Shown: positions 35,245-44,093, counted from the stretch's first letter. The stretch: DNA of 64,000 nucleotides from an uncultured Oscillospiraceae bacterium (GCA_934526065.1 CAKSZX010000005.1:1-64000); one strand, 5' to 3'. A program made the numbers and translations. Notes: generated by a model from the letters alone, not told the origin.

Positions 35245-36291
35245 TTACAGCGGCTTGTATTTTTCCAAAACCCGAATAAGCCTGTCTACATCTTCTCTTG
35301 TTGTCCGCCAACTTGTGGCAAGGCGAATTGCCGTGTGGTTTTCGTCAACCTTCCGCCAATAGCTGTACTCTATTTCTTCCCCGAATTTATTCAAAGTTTC
35401 GTTATCCATAACCGTAAAGCGCTGGTTTGTAGGGGACTGCATATAGATAGGATAGCCGAATTTAACAAGCCGCCCTGTAATCTCGTCTGCATATTTTATT
35501 GCGCTTTCCCCTATGTGCAAATACAAATCCTCGGTAAACATTTCGTCAAACTGTAAGCCCAAAAGCCTGCCCTTTGCCAAAACCGCACCGTGTTGCTTCA
35601 TAGTGGTAAAAAAGCAAGGCAGAATATCCGGGTTTGTTATAACAGCCGCCTCACCAAAAAGCCGCCCGCACTTTGTACCGCCTATGTAAAAAGCGTCGCA
35701 AAGCTCTGCCAAGTCTTTCAAAGTAACATCATTGCCCGGTGTGGCAAGGCCGTAAGCAAGGCGTGCGCCATCGGCGTACAATGGCAAATTGTGCTTTTTA
35801 CACACCCGGCTTAAAGCCGTAAGTTCTTCAAGGGTGTACAGTGTGCCATTTTCTGTTGGCTGAGAAATATAAACCATACCCGGCTGAACCATATGGGGAT
35901 ATGTGTTATTGCCGTAAAAGTCCTTTAAATAACTTTCCACATCTTCCCGCCGCAGTTTGCCGTCCTTGTTGGGCAAAGCCAAAACTTTGTGTCCGGCAGT
36001 TTCTATGGCGCCTGCCTCGTGGCCGTTGATGTGTCCCGTGTCGGCGGAAATCACACCCTGATAATTTCTCAAAATACCGTCGATAATTGTGGCGTTTGCC
36101 GGGGTGCCGCCTACAAAAAAGTAAACGCCGGCGTTTGGCCGTCCGCAAGCCGCCCTTATTTTTTCCGCCGCCATGGCGCAATATGGGTCATCGCCGTAGC
36201 CCACGGTTTTTTCTCTGTTTGTGTCAATCAATCTTTTAAGGATTTTCTCGTGTGCCCCTTCAAGGTAATCACAGTTAAATGCAAGTTTCAT
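35245..36291 (-). CDS. Low-specificity L-threonine aldolase (PLP)
   Basis: A 348-residue fold-type I PLP enzyme of the beta-eliminating lyase/threonine aldolase family, cleaving threonine or allo-threonine to glycine and acetaldehyde. Visible are the cofactor-stacking region DTGHINGHEAGAIE (usually DxxAHI), LYADGARLAYG, and the PLP lysine in YIGGTKCG. The start at 36291 has AGGAGG at correct spacing; the longer reading from 36435 has no such site. It starts an apparent operon with malQ. Confidence 0.92.
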   Translation of the reverse strand: MKLAFNCDYLEGAHEKILKRLIDTNREKTVGYGDDPYCAMAAEKIRAACGRPNAGVYFFVGGTPANATIIDGILRNYQGVISADTGHINGHEAGAIETAGHKVLALPNKDGKLRREDVESYLKDFYGNNTYPHMVQPGMVYISQPTENGTLYTLEELTALSRVCKKHNLPLYADGARLAYGLATPGNDVTLKDLAELCDAFYIGGTKCGRLFGEAAVITNPDILPCFFTTMKQHGAVLAKGRLLGLQFDEMFTEDLYLHIGESAIKYADEITGRLVKFGYPIYMQSPTNQRFTVMDNETLNKFGEEIEYSYWRKVDENHTAIRLATSWRTTREDVDRLIRVLEKYKPL

Positions 36292-36474
36292 AATTTGTCC
36301 TCCTGTTTTTTTAAAATTATACGCTCCGGCAAAGCCATTAAATACAATTCCGCTTTTAATAATTTTGTACTTATTGCTTTTATTAGTTACAATTATGATA
36401 AAGCAGAGAAAAACTTTTGTCAACATTGACAACAACCTTTAAACCATATAATATAATTTGCGAGGAGGCTATTT

Positions 36475-36792
36475 ATGAAAAGAAAAATTACAGAAAACCT
36501 GATATATGAAATTCTGTCGGTTGTGGAGGAAATCCCCCGGGGCAAGGTTGCCTGTTACGGTCAAATTGCAAAACTGATAGGCAGAGATAAAAACGCCAGA
36601 TTGGTGGGCAAGGTTTTAAGTGAAGCTCACCTGTACGGCAATTTTCCATGTCACCGAGTGGTAAACCGGCAGGGCAAATGCGCCCCCGGCTGGAACGAAC
36701 AGCGATTTTTACTGGAACGGGAAGGGGTGGCTTTTAAGCCCAACGGCTGTGTGGATATGAAAAACTTTAAATGGGAAGAAGAAATGTTTTAA
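36475..36792 (+). CDS. MGMT-family alkyltransferase domain protein
   Basis: A 105-residue stand-alone C-terminal domain of O6-alkylguanine DNA alkyltransferases. The helix-turn-helix region is IPRGKVACYGQIAKLIGRDK and the alkyl-acceptor Cys59 sits in PCHRVV. Unlike alkyltransferase-like (ATL) proteins, where the Cys is replaced (PWHRV), the Cys is kept. It lacks the N-terminal domain of full MGMT (about 165-180 residues). It may be a minimal repair enzyme or lesion sensor. Confidence 0.88.
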   Translation: MKRKITENLIYEILSVVEEIPRGKVACYGQIAKLIGRDKNARLVGKVLSEAHLYGNFPCHRVVNRQGKCAPGWNEQRFLLEREGVAFKPNGCVDMKNFKWEEEMF

Positions 36793-36894
36793 ACTGACAA
36801 ATTTATAAAACCGGGAAACCCTTACTCTTTCGGGCAGTGTAAAATATTGGGTCTTGAATGGGCAAAAACCTTTAAAAATTAAATAGAATAAAAA

Positions 36895-36922
36895 AAGAGA
36901 AGTACAAAAACGTACTTCTCTT
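36895..36922 (-). terminator. Terminator of tRNA-Thr/tRNA-Tyr operon
   Basis: AAGAGAAGTAC / GTACTTCTCTT hairpin directly after the tRNA-Tyr CCA end, followed by TTTTTTTATTC on the minus strand. Confidence 0.85.
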
Positions 36923-37006
36923 GGTGGGAGAGGATGGATTCGAACCATCGAAGGCATAGCCAGCAGATTTACAGTCTGTCCCCTTTGGCCGCTCGGGAAC
37001 TCTCCC
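36922..37006 (-). tRNA. tRNA-Tyr (GTA)
   Basis: An 85-nt class II tRNA with a long variable arm on the minus strand. The acceptor GGGAGAG pairs with CTCTCCC, the discriminator is A and CCA is encoded. The anticodon loop context GACTGTAAATC gives anticodon GTA. Confidence 0.96.
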
Positions 37007-37027
37007 ATGTATTAAGTTTAATAAAAA

Positions 37028-37103
37028 TGGAGCTGGTGGACGGATTCGAACCCCCGACCTGCTGATTACAAATCAGCTGCTCTACCGGCTGAGCTACACC
37101 AGC
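37028..37103 (-). tRNA. tRNA-Thr (TGT)
   Basis: A 76-nt tRNA on the minus strand. The acceptor GCTGGTG pairs with CACCAGC, the discriminator is T and CCA is encoded. The anticodon stem-loop CTGATTTGTAATCAG gives anticodon TGT. It lies 21 bp upstream of tRNA-Tyr and is likely co-transcribed with it. Confidence 0.97.
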
Positions 37104-37317
37104 AACTTAATGCTTGTTAAGTATAGCACGGCAACAAACTTTTGTCAAGAAATTTTTTAATTTTTTGCCGAATCAAGCTATAAAACTTATCTATTCACCT
37201 ATAAATTATTAAAATGTTTACAAAGAGCCGTGTTTTTCTCTTTATTTATTCACAATTTTCATGTATAATTCATTCAAGTGATGGTGTAAAACACCGCCCG
37301 ACGGTAGGGGGTAAAAA

Positions 37318-38016
37318 ATGGATAAAGACAAAATTTTAATAGTTGATGACGATGTAAATATCTGCGAACTTTTGCGTTTGTATCTTGAAAAAGAAGGTTA
37401 TGAAACCGCCATAGCCCACGACGGGGAAACCGCTGTGGAAGCCTTTGAAAACGGCGGTTTTGACTTGGTTCTGCTTGATGTTATGATGCCCCGTGTAGAC
37501 GGCTGGGAAGCCTGCCGCCGCATAAGGGCAAAAGGCAATGTGCCTATAATCATGCTTACCGCAAAAGGCGAAACCTTTGACAAGGTTCTTGGGCTTGAAC
37601 TTGGCGCAGACGACTACATCGTAAAACCTTTTGACACAAAAGAAGTTGTAGCCAGAATTAAAGCGGTTTTAAGGCGCACCGGCAGACAGACGGAACAGCG
37701 GCCCACAACAGACGGCGCTTTGGTTTACGATAATTTGGTTGTAAACATAACAAAATACGAACTTCGTGTAAAAGACGAAATTGTTGACACGCCGCCGAAA
37801 GAGCTTGAACTTTTGTACCACTTGGCCTCAAATCCCAACAAGGTGTTTACCAGGGATGCCTTACTTGACGAAGTTTGGGGCTTTGAATACTACGGCGACA
37901 GCCGCACCATTGATGTGCACATTAAGCGCCTTCGTGAAAAGTTGGAGGGTGTAAGCAACCAGTGGAGCCTTAAAACGGTTTGGGGCGTAGGCTACAAATT
38001 CGAGGTCAAAGAATAA
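37318..38016 (+). CDS. OmpR/PhoB-family response regulator
   Basis: A 232-residue two-component response regulator. The receiver has acidic DDD at 10-12, the phosphorylated Asp54 in LVLLDVMMP, and Lys in DDYIVKPFD near 103. The C-terminal winged helix includes EVWGFEYYGDSRTIDVHIKR and the end GVGYKFEV. It is the first gene of a run with a FakA-type small protein, a histidine kinase and an HtrA protease, suggesting cell-envelope stress sensing. A TATAAT box is at about 37264. Confidence 0.96.
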   Translation: MDKDKILIVDDDVNICELLRLYLEKEGYETAIAHDGETAVEAFENGGFDLVLLDVMMPRVDGWEACRRIRAKGNVPIIMLTAKGETFDKVLGLELGADDYIVKPFDTKEVVARIKAVLRRTGRQTEQRPTTDGALVYDNLVVNITKYELRVKDEIVDTPPKELELLYHLASNPNKVFTRDALLDEVWGFEYYGDSRTIDVHIKRLREKLEGVSNQWSLKTVWGVGYKFEVKE

Positions 38017-38045
38017 TCAAAAAAGTTAATTTAAAGGAGAAAAAT

Positions 38046-38297
38046 ATGCTTGAATTCAAATTCGACACACAGCTCTTGATTGAGGGCACAGACTTAGACG
38101 AGGACGAAATCTACGATTATTTTGTAGAACACTTTAAAGGCGATTGCCTTTTGGCTGTAGGCGACAGCGATTTGATTAAAATTCATTACCACACAAACGA
38201 GCCTTGGCTTGTTTTGGAATACTGCGCCTCTTTGGGTGAAATTCACGACATTGTGGTTGAAAATATGGAATTACAGGAACAGGGCTTGCACGGCTAA
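38046..38297 (+). CDS. Orphan FakA/DAK-like middle-domain protein
   Basis: An 83-residue protein matching only the linker (middle) domain found in FakA/YloV fatty acid kinase and DAK-related proteins: FDTQLLIEGTDLDEDEIYDY, then GDCLLAVGDSDLIKIHYHTNEP and EIHDIVVENMELQ. In the full protein this domain joins the DhaL ATP-binding domain and the DegV-like domain; here it stands alone. It lies between the response regulator and the histidine kinase with an AAAGGAG site, 29 bp after the former and 6 bp before the latter. A modulatory role is possible; function is unknown. Confidence 0.78.
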   Translation: MLEFKFDTQLLIEGTDLDEDEIYDYFVEHFKGDCLLAVGDSDLIKIHYHTNEPWLVLEYCASLGEIHDIVVENMELQEQGLHG

Positions 38298-38303
38298 TTA
38301 AAT

Positions 38304-39833
38304 ATGAGAAAAACAATTGCCTCTCGCTTTTCCTCCGCCATAAGCCTTATGATAACTTTATCAATAGGCACTTTGGGTATAATTTTTATGTTTTTCACCC
38401 AACGATATTTGGCGAATGACAGAATAGACACCTTAAATCTTTGCGTAAACAACGGTCGGGAAGCTTACAGGATTTCCCTGGGAGATTACGAGGATTTAAC
38501 AAGTACGGAAAAGCGCAATAAACTTCGTGACAATCTGCGCCTTATATCAAACACAACATCTACAAGGGTTTTGCTTGCAGACGAAAAAGGCAAGGTTTTG
38601 GTTTGTACCGAGGAGACAAAGTGCGGCCACGAGGGTATGTTTCTGCCGGACGATATTATGCGGCAGCTTTCCGCAACAGAAAAGCCGTCGGTACTAAACG
38701 GCGGTTTTGCGAAAATGTATCCAAACAGCTACTACACCGTGGGGCTATCCGCAAGGGACGCCTACGGCAATATAACCGGCTATGTATTTGCATTTTCCGA
38801 CGCAAGCAGTACCGCCGCTTTTATGAACAACCTTATGGCCATATTCTTTTTATGTGCGGCGTCCATGCTTACAATTTCCGGTGTTGTGACATTTTTTGTA
38901 ACCGACAGGCTTACAACTCCTTTGAGCAATATTTCAAATGCGGCAAAGCAGTTCAGCCAAGGCGACTTTTCCGCCCGTGTTGCCATAGAGGGAGATGACG
39001 AAATCGCCCATCTTGCCTCCACATTTAATCAAATGGCGGCTTTCGTGGAGAAAAACGAAAAATCCCGTTCCAGTTTTGTGGCTAATATCGCACACGAGCT
39101 GCGCACACCTATGACCAGTATAAAAGGATTTGTCGATGGCATTTTAGACGGCACAATTCCGCCGGAACGGCAGGAAAAATACCTTAAAGTCATAAGCGAC
39201 GAGATAGGCAGGCTTGCAAGACTTACAAACAGCATGCTTGATATTTCCAAACTTGAAAGCGGCGAGTTTGTTATGAATGTTCGGGATTACAATATTTGGG
39301 ATACTATCGCAACGGTTGCTTTCGGCTTTGAGAGCAGGATAGAAAACGCCGGCATCCAGCTTGTAAACTTTAAGCCGGAAAAAATAATGGTAAACGCTGA
39401 CCGGGATTTGATACATCAGGTAGTTTACAACATATTCGACAACGCCTTAAAATTCACACCCAACGGCGGCTATATCGCTTTTAGTGTAAGCGAGGATAAA
39501 TCTGCCGGTATGGTCACCGTAAAAATAAAAAATTCAGGGGACGGCGTAAGCAGCGAAGCTCTCCCATACATCTTTGAAAGATTTTACAAGGAAGATACCT
39601 CTCGCAGCGTTCATGTAAAAGGTGCGGGAATAGGCCTGTTTATCGTGCGCACCCTTGTAACCCGCTCCGGCGGTGAAATTTGGGTGGAGAGCGACGGCAA
39701 AAGCTACACTGAATTTATCTTTACGCTGCCTTGTGCAAAGGGCAAAAAACGGACAAAACAAACAATTATTTTGCCCCGGGACAAAAGCACAAACAGGAAT
39801 GTCACCGTAAGGAAAAAAGGCAGGAAAAAGTAA
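38304..39833 (+). CDS. Membrane sensor histidine kinase
   Basis: A 509-residue sensor kinase partner for the adjacent response regulator. It has a first transmembrane helix (about residues 10-32), an extracytoplasmic sensor domain (about 33-175), a second helix (about 177-199), a HAMP linker (200-250), the phospho-accepting His264 in ANIAHELRTPMTS, and an ATPase domain with VVYNIFDNALKFTPNG (N box), GDGVSSEALPYIFERFY and GAGIGLFIV (G boxes). A very basic tail ends the protein. It starts 6 bp after the orphan DAK-like gene, so all three are translationally linked. Confidence 0.95.
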   Translation: MRKTIASRFSSAISLMITLSIGTLGIIFMFFTQRYLANDRIDTLNLCVNNGREAYRISLGDYEDLTSTEKRNKLRDNLRLISNTTSTRVLLADEKGKVLVCTEETKCGHEGMFLPDDIMRQLSATEKPSVLNGGFAKMYPNSYYTVGLSARDAYGNITGYVFAFSDASSTAAFMNNLMAIFFLCAASMLTISGVVTFFVTDRLTTPLSNISNAAKQFSQGDFSARVAIEGDDEIAHLASTFNQMAAFVEKNEKSRSSFVANIAHELRTPMTSIKGFVDGILDGTIPPERQEKYLKVISDEIGRLARLTNSMLDISKLESGEFVMNVRDYNIWDTIATVAFGFESRIENAGIQLVNFKPEKIMVNADRDLIHQVVYNIFDNALKFTPNGGYIAFSVSEDKSAGMVTVKIKNSGDGVSSEALPYIFERFYKEDTSRSVHVKGAGIGLFIVRTLVTRSGGEIWVESDGKSYTEFIFTLPCAKGKKRTKQTIILPRDKSTNRNVTVRKKGRKK

Positions 39834-39845
39834 ATATTTACATTT

Positions 39846-39876
39846 CACACGGGGGTTCTTCCTCCGTGTGTTTTTT
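39846..39876 (+). terminator. Rho-independent terminator of two-component operon
   Basis: CACACGGGGG / CCTCCGTGTG stem followed by TTTTTTGTCTG, just after the kinase stop codon. Confidence 0.85.
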
Positions 39877-39983
39877 GTCTGAATGTTAGGTGAAATACAT
39901 TTAAAATTACATATATAGTCAAATAATTTTCACAATTAAAGGTTATCATATCAACAGAAATAGAGAAAAGGAAGCGATAAGCG

Positions 39984-41114
39984 ATGAAAAATAAAAAAAC
40001 ACCACTTATTTTGGTTATGGTTGCCTGCTTATGTTTAACACTTGCAGGCGGTTATTATATAGGTAGATCGGGAAAAGACACCGGTTTGTTCAAACGGATT
40101 GACAGCCTTGTTTCCGAAACCGACAAAGACGACGACAACACCGACAGTTCTTTTGACAGCAGTATGGTTGAAATTCAGCCTGTTCCGGAAAACCAGGACG
40201 AGGGATACGACACCACCGAAATTTACGAAAAAGTTTTGCCGTCGGTTGTTTGCATAAACACATACACCGGTAATTCGGTATCACCTTCCGCCTCCGGCAC
40301 AGGTATTGTGCTTACGGCAGACGGCTACATTATAACAAACGCCCATGTTATCTCCGACGCAACATACCTCAATGTTGTTTTCAGCGACGGCGATGAAGTA
40401 AGGGCGGACATTGTAGGCTATGACACAGACACCGACCTTGCGGTTATCAAAGTTAACAAATCTGATTTGACAGTTGCGGATTTCGGCGACAGCACACAGC
40501 TTAAAATAGGCGAAAGAGTTGTTGCCATAGGCAATGCAGGCGGCCTTTCAGGCTCTTGCACACAGGGTATTGTTTCCGGTCTTAACCGTAATGTAGATTC
40601 AAGCCGGAGAAGTTTGGCTCTCATTCAGACAAGTGCGGCAATCAACCCGGGTAACTCCGGCGGCCCTCTTGTAAACAGATGGGGCCAGGTAATCGGTATC
40701 ACATCATCTAAAATAGCCAATGTTGACTACGAGGGCATAGGTTTTGCCATTCCTATCAGCGATGCACTGCCAATTATCGAAAGCCTTATTAAAAACGGTT
40801 ATGTTACAGGCAGAGCTGTTCTCGGCGTAAGCGTTATAGAGCTTAACTCCACAAACGGCCCGAGAAACGGCTTGCCAAACTACGGCGCATATATTGCATC
40901 ATTTACCGATAACAGCCCGTTGCCTGCACGGGGGGTAAGAGAAAGAGATGTTATTGTAAAGGCCAATGGCACCACAGTTACATCTACTCAGGTGCTTTTG
41001 ACCGAACTGACAAAGTTTAGCCCCGGCGATGACATGGAACTTGAAATTTACCGCCCGGAAAGCGGAGAAACCTTTGCGGTAACAGTTAAATTGATAGAAT
41101 CCACATCAAACTAA
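39984..41114 (+). CDS. htrA: HtrA/DegP-like serine protease with PDZ domain
   Basis: A 376-residue membrane-anchored trypsin-like protease for extracytoplasmic protein quality control. One N-terminal transmembrane helix (about residues 7-26) is followed by an acidic linker. The catalytic triad is His121 (TNAHV), Asp151 (TDLAVI) and Ser225 (GNSGGPL). A single PDZ domain covers about 275-370 (GVREDVIVKANG-type loop, observed RGVRERDVIVKANGTTV). It follows the two-component operon after a terminator, so its own promoter may be activated by that system, as for other HtrA genes. Confidence 0.94.
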   Translation: MKNKKTPLILVMVACLCLTLAGGYYIGRSGKDTGLFKRIDSLVSETDKDDDNTDSSFDSSMVEIQPVPENQDEGYDTTEIYEKVLPSVVCINTYTGNSVSPSASGTGIVLTADGYIITNAHVISDATYLNVVFSDGDEVRADIVGYDTDTDLAVIKVNKSDLTVADFGDSTQLKIGERVVAIGNAGGLSGSCTQGIVSGLNRNVDSSRRSLALIQTSAAINPGNSGGPLVNRWGQVIGITSSKIANVDYEGIGFAIPISDALPIIESLIKNGYVTGRAVLGVSVIELNSTNGPRNGLPNYGAYIASFTDNSPLPARGVRERDVIVKANGTTVTSTQVLLTELTKFSPGDDMELEIYRPESGETFAVTVKLIESTSN

Positions 41115-41124
41115 ATATTTATTT

Positions 41125-41156
41125 AAAGCGGCTTAGCGGCCGCTTTTTATTTTTTC
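41125..41156 (+). terminator. Rho-independent terminator of htrA
   Basis: AAAGCGGC / GCCGCTTT stem followed by TTTATTTTTTC. Confidence 0.8.
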
Positions 41157-41186
41157 TGATTTGACCGTTTTTAAATATATAAAAAT

Positions 41187-41217
41187 GAAAGACGACCGCT
41201 TTATGCGGCCGTCTTTC
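41187..41217. other. Strong hairpin upstream of micro-ORF
   Basis: GAAAGACG-A-CCGC / GCGG-C-CGTCTTTC: a 12-bp stem with one mismatch and a 5-base loop. No T run follows, so it is not a simple terminator. It lies 34 bp before the micro-ORF start and could act as a 5' stabilising or regulatory element. Confidence 0.5.
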
Positions 41218-41250
41218 GGGGAAAAGTATATTTATTAAGAGGAGAGAAAA

Positions 41251-41337
41251 ATGAAAAACATTATGAATTAAATGTTGTTTCTTTTATCTTTTACAACTAC
41301 TATTATAGCCACTGTTTGTGTAAGGCTTGTTAAATAA
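41251..41337 (+). pseudogene. Micro-ORF for small membrane peptide, interrupted by TAA
   Basis: A good Shine-Dalgarno site (AAGAGGAG, 41237-41244) precedes ATG at 41251. The frame reads MKNIMN, then TAA at 41269-41271, then immediately ATG and 21 residues MLFLLSFTTTIIATVCVRLV (+K) to a second TAA. Both parts share one frame and the second is a single hydrophobic helix. Either a 28-residue membrane peptide gene has lost its seventh codon, or the adjacent stop/start allows re-initiation. I do not recognise the peptide. Confidence 0.4.
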
Positions 41338-41429
41338 ATGTTAAATTTCTTTGTCCGATTTTTGTAATTATTTTCACATTTATACACACCGGTAAAATAT
41401 GTTTAAAATAAACCCAGCTGTACAGCAAA

Positions 41430-41463
41430 GTTCCCGCAACCGTTTTAAAGCGGCTGCGGGACA
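41430..41463 (-). terminator. Terminator of ABC importer operon
   Basis: Stem CCCGCAACCG / CGGCTGCGGG (one mismatch region) just after the substrate-binding protein gene on the minus strand; the T run is short. Confidence 0.65.
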
Positions 41464-41466
41464 TTT

Positions 41467-42459
41467 TTACCCTATGCTTTTTTGTGCAAATGTGCTGTCC
41501 ACAATGTCTGTGTAACTTACCTGAGTATCAAGTTCCCCGGCATTTTGTAAAATATCGCAAAGGCGATTGAAATTTTCCTCGGTCATAATGCCGTTTTCAC
41601 TGTAAGCGCCTATTTCTTTGTATCTGTTTACAACGGTTTCGATTGTTTCTATGTCCGTATCCGGGAAAGCGTAGGCAATGCTCTCTGCCACTTCACGCCG
41701 GCTGTGGCTGTTTACAAACTGCTGACCCATATATATGGCATCGGTAAATCGCTGTATCAAATCCCGATTTTCTTCTATATAATCGCCGTTGGCAAAGTAG
41801 GTTGTGTAAGGCACTTTACCGCCCTCTTCACCTACCGAAGCAAGAATATATCCTTTGCCCTCTGCCTCAATGGCAGAAGCACCCGGTTCAAATACCGTTA
41901 CATAGTCACCCGTTCCGCTTAAAAACGCACCTGTCATGGCATCATACCGAACGGTATCGTCAAAAAATACATCCTTGCCGACTTCCATACCGTTTTTATT
42001 AAGGCAATACAGCAAGGTCATATAGGGTATTCCGCCCTTGCGGCCCGGCAAAATTGTGCTGCCCTTTAAGTCCTGCCATGTAAAATCCTCATCTTTTTCT
42101 CTGCCAACAAGGAAAGAGCCGTCGCACTGTGTAAGCTGCGCAAAAACCTTTGGGTAGTCGGTTTTGCCCTGGGCGCACACATATATAACCGCCTCCGGCC
42201 CTGCAAAGCCTATGTTAGCTCCGTCGGTTAAAAGAGCCGTCATAACCTTATCGGCACCGCCGGAGTTTATAAGCTTCGGATCTATGCCCTTTTCCCGGAA
42301 ATATCCGTTGCCTATTGCGGCATACATAGGCGCATAGAAAATAGAATGTGTAACCTCTGCCACCGTCACTTTTTCAAGTTCTTGTTCCTCTGTCTGCGCA
42401 CAGCCTGCCAAACACAGCAAAGCGGCCAATGCGGCAGCAACAAAAAATTTCTTTCTCAA
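41467..42459 (-). CDS. ABC importer substrate-binding lipoprotein (NMT1/SsuA/ThiY type)
   Basis: A 330-residue extracytoplasmic lipoprotein. The signal peptide ends with lipobox LAGC (Cys20). The mature N-terminus VTVAEVTHSIFYAPMYAAIG, then GYFREKGIDPKL is the classic NMT1/THI5-like fold found in binding proteins for nitrate, taurine, alkanesulfonates or thiamine precursors. It is the last gene of an operon with a permease and an ATPase. No riboswitch or catabolic gene is found nearby to tell the substrate. Confidence 0.9.
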   Translation of the reverse strand: MRKKFFVAAALAALLCLAGCAQTEEQELEKVTVAEVTHSIFYAPMYAAIGNGYFREKGIDPKLINSGGADKVMTALLTDGANIGFAGPEAVIYVCAQGKTDYPKVFAQLTQCDGSFLVGREKDEDFTWQDLKGSTILPGRKGGIPYMTLLYCLNKNGMEVGKDVFFDDTVRYDAMTGAFLSGTGDYVTVFEPGASAIEAEGKGYILASVGEEGGKVPYTTYFANGDYIEENRDLIQRFTDAIYMGQQFVNSHSRREVAESIAYAFPDTDIETIETVVNRYKEIGAYSENGIMTEENFNRLCDILQNAGELDTQVSYTDIVDSTFAQKSIG

Positions 42460-42468
42460 AACAGCCTC

Positions 42469-43269
42469 CTAATTGTGATTTATTTGCTTTGTAACCCATT
42501 TTTCCAAACGGCTTACTGCGGCGTACATTGCAAAAGCGATTGCCCCGAGAAGAACCACGCTCATCATAACAAGATCCATTCGGAACACCTGACCTGCATA
42601 CACTATCAAGTACCCAAGCCCCGCCTTTGAAACCAAAAATTCTCCGGCAATTACCCCCACAAGGCTAAGGCCTATATTGACTTTAAGACTTTGGAAGAAT
42701 ACCGGCACATTGTACGGCAAAACAATTTTGCAAAAGCTCTGCCACTTGCCCGCTCCCATACTTTTTACGGTCAATAAAAGGTTTTCGTCGGTGTAATTAA
42801 AGCCCTCGGTAAGCTGAATAATCGTTACAATTAAAGATATAGCCACTGCCATTGTGATTATAGCTCCCGCACCTGCACCGGCCCAAACAATTATAACAGG
42901 CCCTAAGGCGATTTTCGGCAAGCTGTTAAGCACCACCAAAAACGGGGCGAAAACCCTGTTGAAAAAGGGTGAAAACCACAGCCCGACGGATATTATAAAC
43001 CCCAGTGCCACGCCGATTAAAAAGCCGATTACGGTTTCTGCCACGGTATAGACCACATGGACAAAAAGCCCTTTGCCGGCCATGGAGATAAATGTTTTTA
43101 CAACCCTTACCGGGCTTGAAACTATAAATGCGTCTGCCAGCCCGGTAATCCCCGCAAGTTCCCAAAAAGCCAAAATAAGAACAACGGTAAATATTTGAGT
43201 TATTTTCACCTTTGTCTTAAAATTTCTGACGGATTTTAGAAATTCTTCTCTTGTATATGCTTTTTTCAC
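42469..43269 (-). CDS. ABC importer permease (SsuC/TauC type)
   Basis: A 266-residue inner-membrane permease with about six transmembrane helices. The EAA loop is visible as ENLLLTVKSMGAGKWQSFCKIVLP (about residues 169-192; EAA motif in degenerate form, with the conserved G). The start is assigned to GTG 43269, whose first four bases overlap the stop of the upstream ATPase gene (GTGA), with GGGAG 8 bases before; an upstream TTG at 43287 is less likely. It forms the channel of the NMT1-type importer. Confidence 0.9.
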   Translation of the reverse strand: MKKAYTREEFLKSVRNFKTKVKITQIFTVVLILAFWELAGITGLADAFIVSSPVRVVKTFISMAGKGLFVHVVYTVAETVIGFLIGVALGFIISVGLWFSPFFNRVFAPFLVVLNSLPKIALGPVIIVWAGAGAGAIITMAVAISLIVTIIQLTEGFNYTDENLLLTVKSMGAGKWQSFCKIVLPYNVPVFFQSLKVNIGLSLVGVIAGEFLVSKAGLGYLIVYAGQVFRMDLVMMSVVLLGAIAFAMYAAVSRLEKWVTKQINHN

Positions 43270-44018
43270 GGGGTCATCTCCCTCCAAACCTCGTTGAAAT
43301 ATCGGCTAAACATCGGGCTTTCCCTGCGCCGTGTAGGATTTTTATCACCAAATTCCGGCATTAAAATTTTTTTCACAATAGCCGGTCTATGGGATAGAAT
43401 TATAATTTTATCCGACATTGCAACCGCCTCGGGAATATCATGAGTTACCATTACCATGGTCTTGCCCTCCCGTCTTAAAATCTGCCACACATCACAGCTT
43501 ACAGTCAGTCTTGTTTGATAATCCAAGGCGGAAAAGGCCTCGTCAAGAAGTAAAATCTCCGGCCTTGTGGCAAGGGTGCGTATCAGGGCTGCACGCTGTC
43601 GCATACCGCCGGACAAATTCCGCGGAAAACTATCTTTAAACTCCCAAAGACCGTATTTTTTCAATAGTTCTGCGGCATAAGCCACGGTTTCGGGTTTTAT
43701 GTTATTTTGTATTTCAAGGCCTAAAAGCACATTTTTATAAACCGAACGCCATGGTAAAAGATTGTCGGTTTGCAGCATATAACCTATTTCACGGCTGATA
43801 CCGTCAATCTCCTTGCCGTTAAGTAAAATTTCACCGTCGGCAGGCAAGGTAAGCCCTGCAATACATGAAAGCAGTGTGCTTTTGCCGCAGCCGGAGGGCC
43901 CCACAATACTTACAAACTGCCCCTTCTCCACGGAAAAAGACACATTTTCTATTGCCTTTGTCTCTGCCTGTTCTGTTTGATATATCATACTTAAATTATT
44001 TATCTGTAAAATTGCCAT
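43266..44018 (-). CDS. ABC importer ATPase (SsuB/TauB type)
   Basis: A 250-residue ABC ATPase that powers the importer. Walker A is GPSGCGKST (about residues 39-47), the Q loop is YMLQTDNLLPW, the signature is LSGGMRQRAALIRTL (about 138-152), Walker B is ILLLDEAFSALD, and the H loop is MVTHDIPEA. It is the first gene of the three-gene minus-strand operon and overlaps the permease gene by four bases. Confidence 0.95.
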   Translation of the reverse strand: MAILQINNLSMIYQTEQAETKAIENVSFSVEKGQFVSIVGPSGCGKSTLLSCIAGLTLPADGEILLNGKEIDGISREIGYMLQTDNLLPWRSVYKNVLLGLEIQNNIKPETVAYAAELLKKYGLWEFKDSFPRNLSGGMRQRAALIRTLATRPEILLLDEAFSALDYQTRLTVSCDVWQILRREGKTMVMVTHDIPEAVAMSDKIIILSHRPAIVKKILMPEFGDKNPTRRRESPMFSRYFNEVWREMTP

Positions 44019-44093
44019 TACATCACCCGCACTTTTAATTCAACCTTCGGTTTATTATATTTGCCTGCCGTGGTAATTGTTACACCGGGGCAA

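Larger units (their letters stand above)
41115..41466. other. Intergenic region between htrA and ABC operon
   Basis: It holds, in order, the htrA terminator at 41125-41156, a strong hairpin at 41187-41217, a micro-ORF with an in-frame stop at 41251-41337, and the terminator of the minus-strand ABC operon at 41430-41463. Confidence 0.7.

Noticed and set aside
41269..41271. Recoding (selenocysteine or pyrrolysine) at the stop in the micro-ORF
   Set aside because: The codon is TAA; selenocysteine needs TGA and pyrrolysine needs TAG.
44019..44093. TPP or other riboswitch upstream of the ABC importer
   Set aside because: None of the expected conserved strings (for example CTGAGA) is present.
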